64,000 nt of DNA from contig NW_026570268.1 in assembly GCF_019649055.1 (NCBI RefSeq), positions 124,001 to 188,000 on the forward strand, given 5' to 3'. Below, piece after piece: positions 46,969-56,225 of this stretch. The position numbers and the translations under genes are program-made. Position 1 is the stretch's first letter. Every line of letters begins with the position of its first letter. This DNA comes from Paramacrobiotus metropolitanus. Lineage: Eukaryota; Tardigrada; Eutardigrada; Parachela; Macrobiotidae. The notes under the pieces are model-generated. The model did not search any database. It saw only the letters and a program-made list of their open reading frames with translations, and was not told where the DNA came from.

Positions 46969-48049
46969 TAATTACCATGGAGGGAAGCCGCCAACAGCGG
47001 CACCCCAGGACCCTAACCCGGAGGAACCAGATAAACCAGAGGATCCTCCGGCGGAAAACCATGATGACCCGATGGATGGAGAAGATGCTGGGCAGGACGC
47101 CCCTTCACACCAGCAGGACTCGGGTCCATCCAACCAGCAAGGTCTTTGGGAACGGACACCCAGCCCACCGAAGGATCAACTGTTCATGGTGTGGCATGAG
47201 GATACAGCGCAAGTGTTACCGCGGGAGATCCCATCGAAGCCCATAATACGGCTTCCACCACGGCCAAAGCAGACGGCGATGATGCGAGCGGCTAAACCAA
47301 AGTTCAAGCCTCGGATCTCCGACACCGATGAAGGCTGGGTGCACGTACATGCTGCACTCAAGGCGCTGTCTTGGTCCGGCCCGCTGTACGCAACCCCGGA
47401 CCTGGCCTACCAGCTGCTGAAGCATTGGCGCGTCGATAAGAACGGGAGCTGGTTCGATCTCAGCAACGACAGGGTCAAGGAATACTGTCGGTTGGCATAC
47501 GAGACAGGAGCCATCCTTCGAGTCTACACCCATACCGGGAGGCCATACTATGTCTTCTCGAGGGAGGAGCAAGACCCAGCACCTGGGACTTACCTCGGAT
47601 GGCGCGATGCAGTTATCGCTTGCTTGCGGACGGATCGACACCCGGACGGACTAACTCGCCGGGAGATCCTGAGCCACCTAATCGGGCGGTTCGAATTCAT
47701 CCTGATGTCCGCCAGACCCCAACTGGAAGATGATCGGTATCGACCGATTCGACGGAAGGAGAGCAACCTGTACCACCTCACGGACGAACTGGAATATGTC
47801 CTGGTGCAGGCCTGCCGGCAGAAAGCCCTCGGAATGAGTGAAGCTTACAAGACGCCTACGCAGCGCTTCTCCGTTTTCCACCTACCTGCAGACTTCGGCC
47901 AACATCTGCCTAAGACCCGGTCGAGCTCGGAGAGCCCAAGTAAGGCTCTTACCCTGGCTGCCCGGGCAGAGGAGTCCAAGAAACGGTTAGCACGGGCGAA
48001 ATCCATCAACCCGGCCGACTTGCCGGCGGAAGCCCGGAAAGCGACCTGA
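46969..48049 (+). pseudogene. E1 ORF with conserved-looking folded domain
   Basis: The frame open to 48049 becomes E1-like from 46969 (the upstream part is antisense LINE). After an acidic Pro-rich start it has a folded region at about 47325-47890: DEGWVHVHAALKALSW, LAYQLLKHWRVDKNGSWFDL, VKEYCRLAYETGAILRVYTH, GRPYYVFSREEQDP, DGLTRREILSHLIGRFEFIL and YHLTDELEYVLVQACRQ. Helix-helix-strand pattern, possibly two winged-helix units; I do not recognise the family. The upstream part of the gene is at 41704-42527. Confidence 0.55.
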
Positions 48050-48302
48050 AAGTGAAGTCACCCGAGGCTCCTTGCCCAATAGGCGAGAGTTGACAGCCTC
48101 TACAACGGGAACGTTTTCTAGCCCAATAGGCTGGAAGGATACAACCTTGGAACGGAAGAGAACCGACCGTACCCGACCGTTGTACTTGTCTAACCGTAGA
48201 ACGTAGAACCCAATAGGTTTTCGTAAAACCCAAAAGGTTTAAAAATAACTTAATAAAATTTAAGTTTGACCGCAGCCTCAGCCCCAGCCTCGGACGGAAG
48301 CC
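48050..48302 (+). other. Short interval with CAATA and CAAAA hairpins
   Basis: About 250 bp between two ORFs. It has four hairpins in a row: TTGCC/GGCGA (about 48073), TAGCC/GGCTG (about 48120), AGAACC/GGTTTT (about 48206), with CAATA loops, and AAACC/GGTTT with a CAAAA loop (about 48222). Ends in an AT-rich tract before the next gene. It may be a regulatory interval. Confidence 0.6.
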
Positions 48303-50560
48303 TATAACCCGGAATGCCAGATGTGCCGAGCCAACAACGACTCACCGCGGACCCGCCTACCGTGCGCGGACTGCTTGCTACGGAACCTGGATAAACAGGC
48401 CTAGGATGGAAGGGCTCAACGACGAGACCAGGCTGTGACCCTATATCTCCAAGTCGTAACTGGAAACCTGAGCGCGTACAACCACCTGGTTAGTACCAGC
48501 CGGCTCTGGGACCAGCTGCACTCACAAGAGATGCTGCACCTGTGGGACATGCAACGCCACCGCCGCGTCCGACAGGTGCCGGGTTGGCTAAACACCCCAT
48601 CGGTCCCAGAGAACCCCAGACTCGTCCAGGCCCGCGAAGCACGCCGAGAAAGTGAGCGTGAAGAAGAGCGAAGGGAACTCGCAGCGGTTGACCGGCAACT
48701 TGCCCGCAGACAGCGAGAGCATGAGGAGCGGACGAACCGGGAGAACATCCCACCCCCGGCGGCTTCGACCGGCAGGCTCGCAGCGGAACCCAAAAGGTTC
48801 CCGGATGAGCCCACCGCACCGTTCAGCGGACTAGCGAATGTACGGAACGTGGACGGAACCATGAATATATCGGCAGTGGCTGACGCATTTGCCATGAATC
48901 CTAACCCCCTTCAAGGAGCCACCGTAGCACTTCTCGGACCAGACGGCCGGCAATATATGGCCCAGATTATTCACCCTCCGCAACCGCAAGCCTCTGCGGC
49001 AATACCGCAAGCTCAACCGGAACAGCAGCCGGTAGCCCTGCAAGTGAGTGGCTTACCTCAACCTCCGGCTCAACCGGTAGTTCGCTCGGCTGATCAGCCA
49101 GGGACGGTGGCAGTGACCCCAACAGGGTCCACCCCGTCCAACCAAAGAAGTCAGAGCGTAGCGGACTTGGCTCCCGGCGACTTACGTCACCGGTTGGAAA
49201 GCGACTTGCGTCGGAAGTTGGAGAGTCAGAACAGGGCTTCCACCGACCGAGCCCCGGCTGATCGAGCTTCGAAGGTTCGAACCCGACCCTCCCCCGGCAA
49301 ACGATCCGGATCGGAAGATAACGGAGGGCTAGTGGTGGACTCTAACCCCAAATCCCGCAGGAACTTCACACAACCCGTGACTCAACACCCTGCACCGGCT
49401 CCGAGACCAGATCCACAAGTGATGGCCCCGGACGAATTACCGGTGCCCCAGTACCCGATACTTGACGTGCAGGTGCCAGGCCAGCATGACCCTCGGTACG
49501 ACCATGCACGCCGACAGGGCATTGCGGTGGAAACCCCACACCCGACGGAACAGACGGATTACGTTATGGCCACCATGCGGTACCGGGAGGATCGTCGGAC
49601 TCAAGTCTGGAACATGATGAATGGGTTACGGCAGTTCCTCAACAACTCTGGTTACCAGCAGATGTTTGAACACCGTCAATGGTCAAAAGACTTCCAGATG
49701 GTTGACCGCTTGGCGTACGGCACTGGCTTCCCGCACTTTCGGAATAACGGCTTGCCCAGCGCTACAGACCCGGCCATCCTGGCCATCTCATTAGATCAAC
49801 CCGATTGGTCTCAGCTGAGTCAACTTCCGATATACCCGGATGGACGTGAGATCACGGATCACACGGAATGGGTTGCGCAGTTTGTACTGCCGGAGGCACA
49901 AGCAGCCATGGTAGTCACCGCAGCCAGAGCATCCCGGGATATCCCCGAGTACCTTGGAGCCGCAGAACCGCAGGCTCAAGGAGACGCCCCGATGGCCTTC
50001 CTGACGGCTCAGCGACTGATTTTCGCGGCCCGGCTTGGCCACCATCAAGCCACTACACCTTGTACTGCGCGTACCGGAATAACAACATTCCACCCCGGCT
50101 GCGAACCACTGTGGCCCGGCTCAGCACACCAATGCGAGACGCAGTAGTCGGATTGTGGCTTCGGGACTTCTTTATGACAGCGGAACGCTGGAAGAAGGAG
50201 TACCAGTACTACCCGGACGTGAAACTGGATAACGACGAAGCTTCGACCCTCTCCGAATGGTGCCGATGTAATCGCCACTTGCCACTGGGGTTCACATCAC
50301 CACCGATGCCCGAAGGCAAGTCATACTACCGGTATGACATGTGGCCCGGCTCATCATCATCCAGCCGAAATCGCCGGCGTTGAGAAGCGCGTCGTGTGAA
50401 GGGCGGAAAACCGGATCAGGAGGCTTCGGATGCCCAGTCTACCTGTACCCAGGAGGCCACGTCCTCGAACCAACCGAATCAACGTGGCCCGGACAAGGAT
50501 GACGACTCGGAAGGATCCCACTTCGGTGGTGGAGCCCCGGTCGTCGGCGACTTAGAATGA
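48303..50560 (+). pseudogene. E1 last gene, conserved with E2 (zinc ribbon, coiled coil, helical domain)
   Basis: The frame begins near 48303 with a zinc-ribbon pattern CQMC-x12-CADC, then TAG at about 48402, then stays open to 50147 (570 codons from 48435). Order: zinc ribbon, Arg/Glu-rich coiled coil (48600-48740), Pro/Gln linker, PGKRSGSEDNGGLVVD, then a helical domain with DPRYDHARRQGIAVETPHPT and QVWNMMNGLRQFL. A frameshift near 50045 moves the rest into another frame (YTLYCAYRNNNIPPRLRTTVA) with a TGA at 50381, ending at 50558. The E2 gene at 62368-64000 aligns throughout. Function unknown; no membrane segment. Confidence 0.8.
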
Positions 50561-50683
50561 AGAAGACCGGTAGCCGGACCCTAATAGGGTTAGGCTTACC
50601 GTTAAAACCGGTCAAATGGATATGGCGACGTCCCCAATAGGGACGTTGACAAATTTTACCCGGACAAAACTGGAAAGAATCGT

Positions 50684-53600
50684 CGCAGATCGCGTTTAAC
50701 CATGACTCGCTACCATGTCGGACCCTCAATAAGGGAAACGACGGTAGAACTCTCCGCAGACCGCGTTAACCACATCTGCTACCTGCACGGACCCTCAATA
50801 AAGGATACGTCGGGTCAGCCCATCCCTGTACTGAGTCCAAACGGACCCCATGGAAGGGATTCCCCGGAATGACCCGGCAATTACGTGTTACCTGTCAGAA
50901 TTTCAGTGGCTGCACCGTACCGACACGTCTTCCGCGGTTTCCCCCGAATAGAATCCGTCAGAAGGCTCGGATCCTCCGGCATTAACCCTTTGGCACAGAT
51001 CGTGTCCTTAACCACGTTCGGCTACCAGAAATCCTGCAGCCACAGATTGTGTGCCTCACCACATCTGCTATGTGCATCACGGATCGTGTCTTCAACCATG
51101 ATCTGCTACCATCACCACAGATCGCAGTACGTAACCGATCGGCTACTGCCATTGGCCCGGAATGGAGCCTTAAGCCCAAGCCCGCAGACCGCGGCATCTA
51201 ACCACTTCTGCTACCGAAGAAAGTCACAGAGTCAGCCACAAGCACGGCTGTCCGTGGAGATCTCAGCGAGGAAACTGCAGATCGCAGCCTTTAACCACGA
51301 TCTTGCTACTAACTGGACCCTCAATAAGGGATACAGTAGTAGCCTCCCGCAGATCGCGAGTAACCACAATGTTGCTACCTTAACCACCCCGCAGACCGCA
51401 GTTCCCGACCCTGCCCAAGCTAGCCGGGTCAGAACCATGATCACACTATGGAAGGAACAGACCGTTCAATATCTACCCGGACCCTCGAAGGCTCCGGAGT
51501 AGAAGCCTAATAGGCCTCCACCTGTGGATGAAATTCTAAGTTCCGTCTCTTAGATGCGGGGAGCAACATCACCTACATCTGGGGAACGGAAATACCAGAG
51601 AAACCCCCGAAGAGCGGGCTGCGGCATTTCAGGAAGACATATTACCTTAAATGCCTCGGTTCAAGAAACAGAGTCCAAAGAAGTGGACCTGACCGGACTT
51701 GAACCCGCGAAACGTCGGAAAGCTATCTCGAGAACGCAATAGGTTCCGAGAAAGCGCTTAGAAGGCCTTGGAAACACGGATGTGGACCGTGGAATGGAAT
51801 CCACATCGGTGTTTCCCGGAGCGAGATGACGACAACTCGTGCTCCCACCACCAAGAGGCACCTCGAGAGGCAAATACCTTTCTTGAGAACCCAATAGGTC
51901 CGAGACAGGTGCCCAATAGGCCGCCAGAAGACTGACGGACCCTCATCCCCCATGGACGATCCGGGCAGAACTGAGACCTCGTCGTCTGTGAGGGATAACC
52001 CGAGCAAACCCTCGGCCTCGCTGGATCGGACTCGGCAAGCATGTTGCTTAGACGGCTCAGCGTGACCACTGAGTGAAAAATGGCCTACCGTAGCTTTGGA
52101 AGAGAAGCCTCCTAAACCACGGTGGTCCAGACGACCCTTCGTACGGAAGGCGGTTTATCGGCGCACTACATGGTGAACCCCTGTGCTGCGCTGATAACCC
52201 ACTACGGCAGAAGAGCCCGAGACCTTCGGATGGATCCCTCGGATGAACCCGATAAGTACGAGTTCAACTCAACTGAACCGTACCGGAGGTTCCCTCTGGT
52301 TTCCCCTGGATAAACCGGACAGAATGTTCCGGTCACCGGCGACAATGACAGGAGGTTAACCGAGCCAATAAGCGAGGGTACGCAACGTCACTGACGGAAC
52401 CTAGATATGTGACGGTTTGGTTGGCTTCAGCCGAATCAACTACTCCGCCACCGTCGACCGCTTCTGCAGAACCTGTGGAGGATAAACCATAGAAATGTTA
52501 CGGACCGTGATACCAACCACGGAACCGTCATTGACTCAGGGAGTTGTCCCCAATAGGGACACCCCAACGTCGAACCCCCGGACCGGAGGAGTCGAATGAC
52601 CGCAGATCGCGACGTCAACCACGAATCCGCTACGTCAACGGGACGAATCGCACGAAAAGCGGCTGGCTGGCGGCGAACTGCGCAAACGCAACTCGTCTTT
52701 GGTCAGCCACTCCTGTAGAAGGATCCCGGTTGACCAGTCCCGTAACTTTGACCACAGAGCCCAGTAGGCTCTCATCAATTACCGGAATGCGGATTACGGG
52801 AGCTTGGGAAGCAACTTCTCCTTAACCCCGGACCCGCAGGTTTTACCCTTGGATCCTACCAGCCCGGACCTTGTCAGCTTAGGAAGCAATAACCCTTATA
52901 CTGATGAAGTCCAGGTGACGGCCTAATCATCGGACCCTTCGTACGAAAGGTGGTTGACCCGGGGCTCCCAGCATAACTTGCTGGGTCCCCCTGTTCGAAC
53001 CACTCCGGCAGAAGGACCCCGGTGGAACACTAGTCCTATAACTTGGACTTCGGAGCCCAACAGGCTCCCAGCCCTTCAAATCCAACCTGGAATTCTGCGG
53101 CCTAGGAAGCCATGACTGCTATACCGATGAAGCCTAGGTGAGAAACCGGCTTCACAGCGATTCGTCGCACGAATAGCGGCTGGACAAGCACAACTGCGCG
53201 CAACACAGTTGTCCTTGCTCAGCCCCTCCGGCAGAGGGACCCTGGTCGAGTGGCGGTTCCATAACTTGGACCGTTAGAGCCCAATAGGCTCTACCCGCCG
53301 ATCAGATGTCGACTGCGTTGGCCAGGAAGCAGAATCTCCTGATCACTCGATGATGTCTCGATCTACAGGACTCAATCCCCGGACTCTAAACCAAAGAGGA
53401 TTCCGCTAACATGGTGTAGAAGACGTCACTGCCGCCTTCTCCGCCGTGTTTGCTAATGCACCCATGGATAACCCGGGAGTTGGAGCATTAGCTGGCTGAT
53501 AAAATCCAGCGATGGGCCCAATAGGCCCCGTCGAACGACGTTGACTCCACCCGGGATCCCTCGTACGAAAAGCGACGAACCATTGTGGAGGAGGGTAACC

Positions 53601-53694
53601 CGCTCCGCTCCAATGGCTCGTCCGTCCGGCAGAAGGACTCCGGACTTGGGAATACGACCATCGCGCAGATCGCGCCAACCACGATCTCTACCTC
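50684..53694 (+). repeat. Family B: GCAGAYCG ... TAACCAC ... ATCTGCTACC hairpins
   Basis: About eleven copies of a 28-35-nt motif: 50684-50714, 50756-50783, 50994-51026, 51040-51073, 51079-51110, 51116-51148, 51183-51213, 51279-51310, 51351-51381, 52603-52635 and 53667-53694, plus a partial at 51402. The left arm GCAGATCG pairs with CGATCTGC or variants; the loop side keeps TAACCAC and the 3' side ends CTACC. In copies where the left arm is GCAGA the right ends TCTGC, and where it is AGATCG the right is CGATCT, so pairing is kept while bases differ. Confidence 0.75.
52136..53643 (+). repeat. Family C: five ~88-nt covarying RNA elements
   Basis: Copies at 52136-52216, 52642-52729, 52936-53023, 53161-53244 and 53559-53643. 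Shared 5' edge TTCGTACGAAAG and 3' edge CTCCGGCAGAAGGACCC. Between them is a long hairpin whose arms differ completely in sequence but still pair: GGTT/AACC with GCGCA/TGCGC; GGCTG/CAGCC with TGCG/CGCA; GTGGTT/AACCAC with CCCAGCA/TGCTGGG; GGCTG/CAGCC with ACAACTG/CAGTTGT; GACGA/TCGTC with CCATT/AATGG. This is strong covariation within one molecule. Each copy is followed within 30-60 nt by a Family A hairpin. Confidence 0.85.
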
Positions 53695-53833
53695 GACGCT
53701 GCTTGCAGAGGCCCAATAGGCCCCTAGCATAGCTTAGCAGCCCGCGGTAAAACCCGATTTCTACCTACACGGTACCAGTAAAGGCCCAATAGGCCTCCAG
53801 CCCGGAGAAACATCCGTCGGAACGGATGGATCG

Positions 53834-54356
53834 GGACATTAGGGCACATCGGTACCATTGCTTCGATCCAGAGGATCGGACTCATGGTACTGATGACCGG
53901 CGTGACCATTCACCCGCGAACCGGACCATGGTGAACTCACGGAACGTGCTAGGACATTAGGGAACACTCGCATCCTTGCCCGACCTCGAAGAAGATCGAG
54001 TAATGATACGCGTGTCCGGCATGACTACATGCCCGACGGAAGCCATGGAAAGATTCCAATAACTACGGCAAGTAGGCCCAATAGGCCTTTGTCGTGCCAA
54101 TGAATTACCCCCAAGTCCCCCGGAATGGATCGGACGTAGAGCGGCGCGCCAGCGGTTCGCTGTAGAGAACCCACAACGTACTACGGCTTGCGGGCCACTT
54201 CGACGAGAAATCCCGGAGCAAGAAACGGAAAGAGCCCAATAGGCTCTATCTTACCCTCCGAAAGGATGTACCAGGACATCAAGGTACGCGGGCGAATGCG
54301 TGTTAGCGAGACCAGTTAATGTGCATTCCTCCGCGTCCGACATGACTGCACGCCCG
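53834..54356 (+). repeat. Family D: three GGACATTAGGG elements
   Basis: Copies at 53834-53916, 53951-54036 and 54272-54356. Shared 5' edge GGACATYARGG and 3' edge CCGRCRTGACY with GCCCG. Between them lie stems that differ by copy: GGTACCAT/ATGGTAC-type in the first, CTCGA/TCGAG in the second, ACGCGG/CCGCGT with GAATGC/GCATTC in the third. Same logic as Family C: fixed ends, covarying middle. Confidence 0.7.
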
Positions 54357-54887
54357 GAAGGAGGCTACGGATACCAGCTGAACCTGCTGGATTACCCGGA
54401 TAGGATCCAGAATGGACCTCCCGTGGAGAATCCCACGGTGCGAACCGGCCAGAATGGACGTGTTCCCCGATGACCAAGACAGGATGCTTCGATACCGGCA
54501 TCCCGGGTGTTCCTGCCTAAGTAGAAGCACGGGATCAGCCGAAGGACGGACCAGAATGGACCCCGTCTTTACAACTTTAGAGCGACTACCTCGCGGCTAA
54601 AACCCAATTAGGTCTAACATAGCCGCAGGAAAGCCTCTTTTTGCATGCTTTTTGCTAGCCGCCCGGTGAAGATCCCCGGCATTACCGACCACAGGGGTCG
54701 GACTCCCACCAGAGCATGCTGGGCCAGTTTCAGTTGGTTCCCAATAGGAACCCCCGGACTTCCATGGCCCAGAGGCTCATCACCAAACTCGCAGGGCTCG
54801 GACCTGGCCCAGAAGCTCACCCTTCACCGGATTAACAGGGCTAGGATCTCGTCCAGAAGCCTAACACCCGGCAACAACCCTACCCTC

Positions 54888-55400
54888 AGCGCCCAATAGG
54901 TGCTAGAGGGCTACTTAGAGGTTTTTGCCCGGATGGATCCTCCATCAGACCGACAACCATGGCTTGCTTTGGACTTAGAATCAGCATCCGAGGCTGCCAA
55001 CGGACTTAAACTTTTTAACCGGGGCTATCCTCGGGTTTGACCCCTTGGACCCCGGATTGGACGTCAGAGTCCGGCATTAACCCTTATAATGTTGCCCAAT
55101 AGGCGACAGCGGACAATTACGGGGTTTTTGCCCGGATAGAACCTTCAACATGCCCAGTAATCACGACTCTACCACAGCGGCCGAAGATTCCATCGGACTC
55201 TACCTCAGTAACCGAGGCTGCGATTGGACTTTAACTTTCTGACCGAGGCTAATCCTCATATACCGAGGTTACCCCGGATCAGACCCTTCAAAGCCTGACA
55301 TTAACCGGTCCAGGTTGCCCAATAGGCAACGGGACGCGGAATTACGGTATTTGTCCGGACGAAACCCTGGGAAACCGGTACTTCACCGGAAGATTCCCCT
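54888..55400 (+). repeat. Family E: tandem ~200-225-bp units each led by a CAATA hairpin
   Basis: Two full units start at 54888 and 55090, and a third, partial one at 55314. Each begins with a Family A hairpin, then (A)ATTACGGGGTTTTTGCCCGGA, a middle with GGACTTAAACTTT/GGACTTTAACTTT and AACCGGGGCTATCCTCGG/GACCGAGGCTAATCCTC, and a close of CATTAACC before the next hairpin. The units differ by many substitutions, so they are old. Confidence 0.7.
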
Positions 55401-55542
55401 GTAAGAAGACCCAATAGGTCTCATTCCTAACTCAGAGAGGAGGCCTTCTGGCTTTCGCGGATCGCGACGGTGCCTCTCCATTCAGCCGACCCTATGAACC
55501 CCGGCAATGGAGGTTCCATTCAACTTTAACCGGAGGATCCCA

Positions 55543-55653
55543 GGTCGGAAAGTGAGTTTCATGCCCGTTTCTCACCTGACTCGTGGAAATTCATGTCTAA
55601 CCCGAAGTCATTCGGTCGGAAGTAAGTTTCGCGCCCGTTTCTTACCCGACCTT
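55543..55653 (+). repeat. Family F: paired GGTCGGAA hairpins, also present in E2
   Basis: Two copies, 55543-55580 and 55614-55653. Form: GGTCGGAA, then GTGAG or GTAAG, TTTC-GC/AT-GCCCGTTT, then CTCAC or CTTAC and (C)GACC. The G-to-A change on one arm is matched by C-to-T on the other. A homologous hairpin (GTCGGAAGTAAG ... CTTATCCGACC, followed by GGTGAAT as in E1) occurs on the E2 sense strand at 59663-59698, so this structure predates the split of the two elements. Confidence 0.8.
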
Positions 55654-55840
55654 CGGTGAATCAGAACTGAATCAGAATCACCGGTGAACCTTCGGTGAAT
55701 CAGAATCAGACCATCGGGTATCCCGAGAACCGATGCCTTGGACCAGGATGACCGGACATCCAGTGGACTGGAGCCCCCGTCTGCGGATCAGCTCTAGTCG
55801 GAATGAGCAATCGGACTAAAGTCCCGGACGAAAGACTTTG

Positions 55841-56225
55841 AGTTTACCTTTTTTTACTCGGAATGATGTTCTTATTTCTAGATCTGTAACAGATCTCTTT
55901 TATTAACCTGCTCACCAGGAATTGTGCTGTTTTTTACTTTAACGAGAGAGACAGAGAATTCATTAACACTATTTTTTTACTTTACTTTTCGCCGTTACGG
56001 ACCATCATCAACAGAAGCCTACACCGGTCCAACTACAACACCGACCGACCTTCGGATTTCTGCCGTGAGTTGTTCTGCCACCACGGGTCCGGAGGAGAGC
56101 GCCGTGCCGGAGAGACCCACACCGGACACCCCCGAGGCGATGCCACCGACCCCAATAGGGTCGTGTGCGGAGCGGGCACTGGGACGGTAGGAGGCCGGTC
56201 CTTCGCGGACTCCCGCCCAGAAAAA
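55841..56225 (+). promoter_or_regulatory. E1 conserved 3' end before the LTR, with atypical PPT
   Basis: Begins with a T-rich tract, then TTCTAGATCTGTAACAGATC (a palindromic AGATCTGT-AACAGATCT core), TGCTCACCAGGAATTGTG, and later CAACAGAAGCC and CACCGGTCCAAC. E2 has recognisable versions of each in the same order. Directly before the 3' LTR is CCCGCCCAGAAAAA; E2 has GATTCCCGCCCAGAGGCA in the same place. This is where the polypurine tract that primes plus-strand DNA should be, but it is only partly purine. A CGACCC/GGGTCG hairpin with loop CAATA is at 56147-56163. Confidence 0.7.

Larger units (their letters stand above)
50561..55840 (+). ncRNA. E1 3' structured-RNA array (non-coding)
   Basis: About 5.3 kb without a credible ORF, densely packed with repeated stem-loops: CAATA/CAACA hairpins throughout, a GCAGATCG family (50684-53694), an 88-nt covarying family (52136-53643), a GGACATTAGGG family (53834-54356), a tandem ~220-bp unit (54888-55400) and a twin hairpin (55543-55653). 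The pairing partners change together, which points to RNA structure. The window's open frames here are short and overlap on both strands. Plausible roles are RNA packaging, stability or translation control; none is shown by the sequence. Confidence 0.8.
16110..56163 (+). repeat. Family A: dispersed CAATA/CAACA-loop stem-loops, about 50 copies
   Basis: Perfect short stems closed by CC/GG with a constant loop. Examples: 16491-16509, 16551-16571, 29829-29844, 31565-31582, 31870-31885, 32801-32817, 48785-48801, 49115-49129, 50628-50646, 52545-52561, 53052-53068, 53275-53293, 54231-54247, 54736-54752, 55314-55330, 56147-56163. Arms include GGTTCC/GGAACC, GTTGCC/GGCAAC, TAGAGCC/GGCTCTA and TGCCACCC/GGGTGGCA. 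Loop CAATA is commonest, then CAACA; CAATTA, CAAAA and TAATA occur. All lie on the E1 sense strand, in genes and non-coding parts, but not in the nested insertions. Confidence 0.9.

Noticed and set aside
48303-50560. Envelope gene in the usual retroviral place
   Set aside because: No signal peptide, no membrane-spanning segment and no furin-like site; a soluble Cys/helix-rich protein instead.
50561-55840. A CRISPR-like array
   Set aside because: Repeats are imperfect, spacing is irregular and the context is a eukaryotic retroelement.
50561-56163. CCAATAGG as CCAAT-box promoter elements
   Set aside because: Flanks pair in every copy and the motif occurs within genes on one strand only, which fits RNA hairpins better than promoter boxes.
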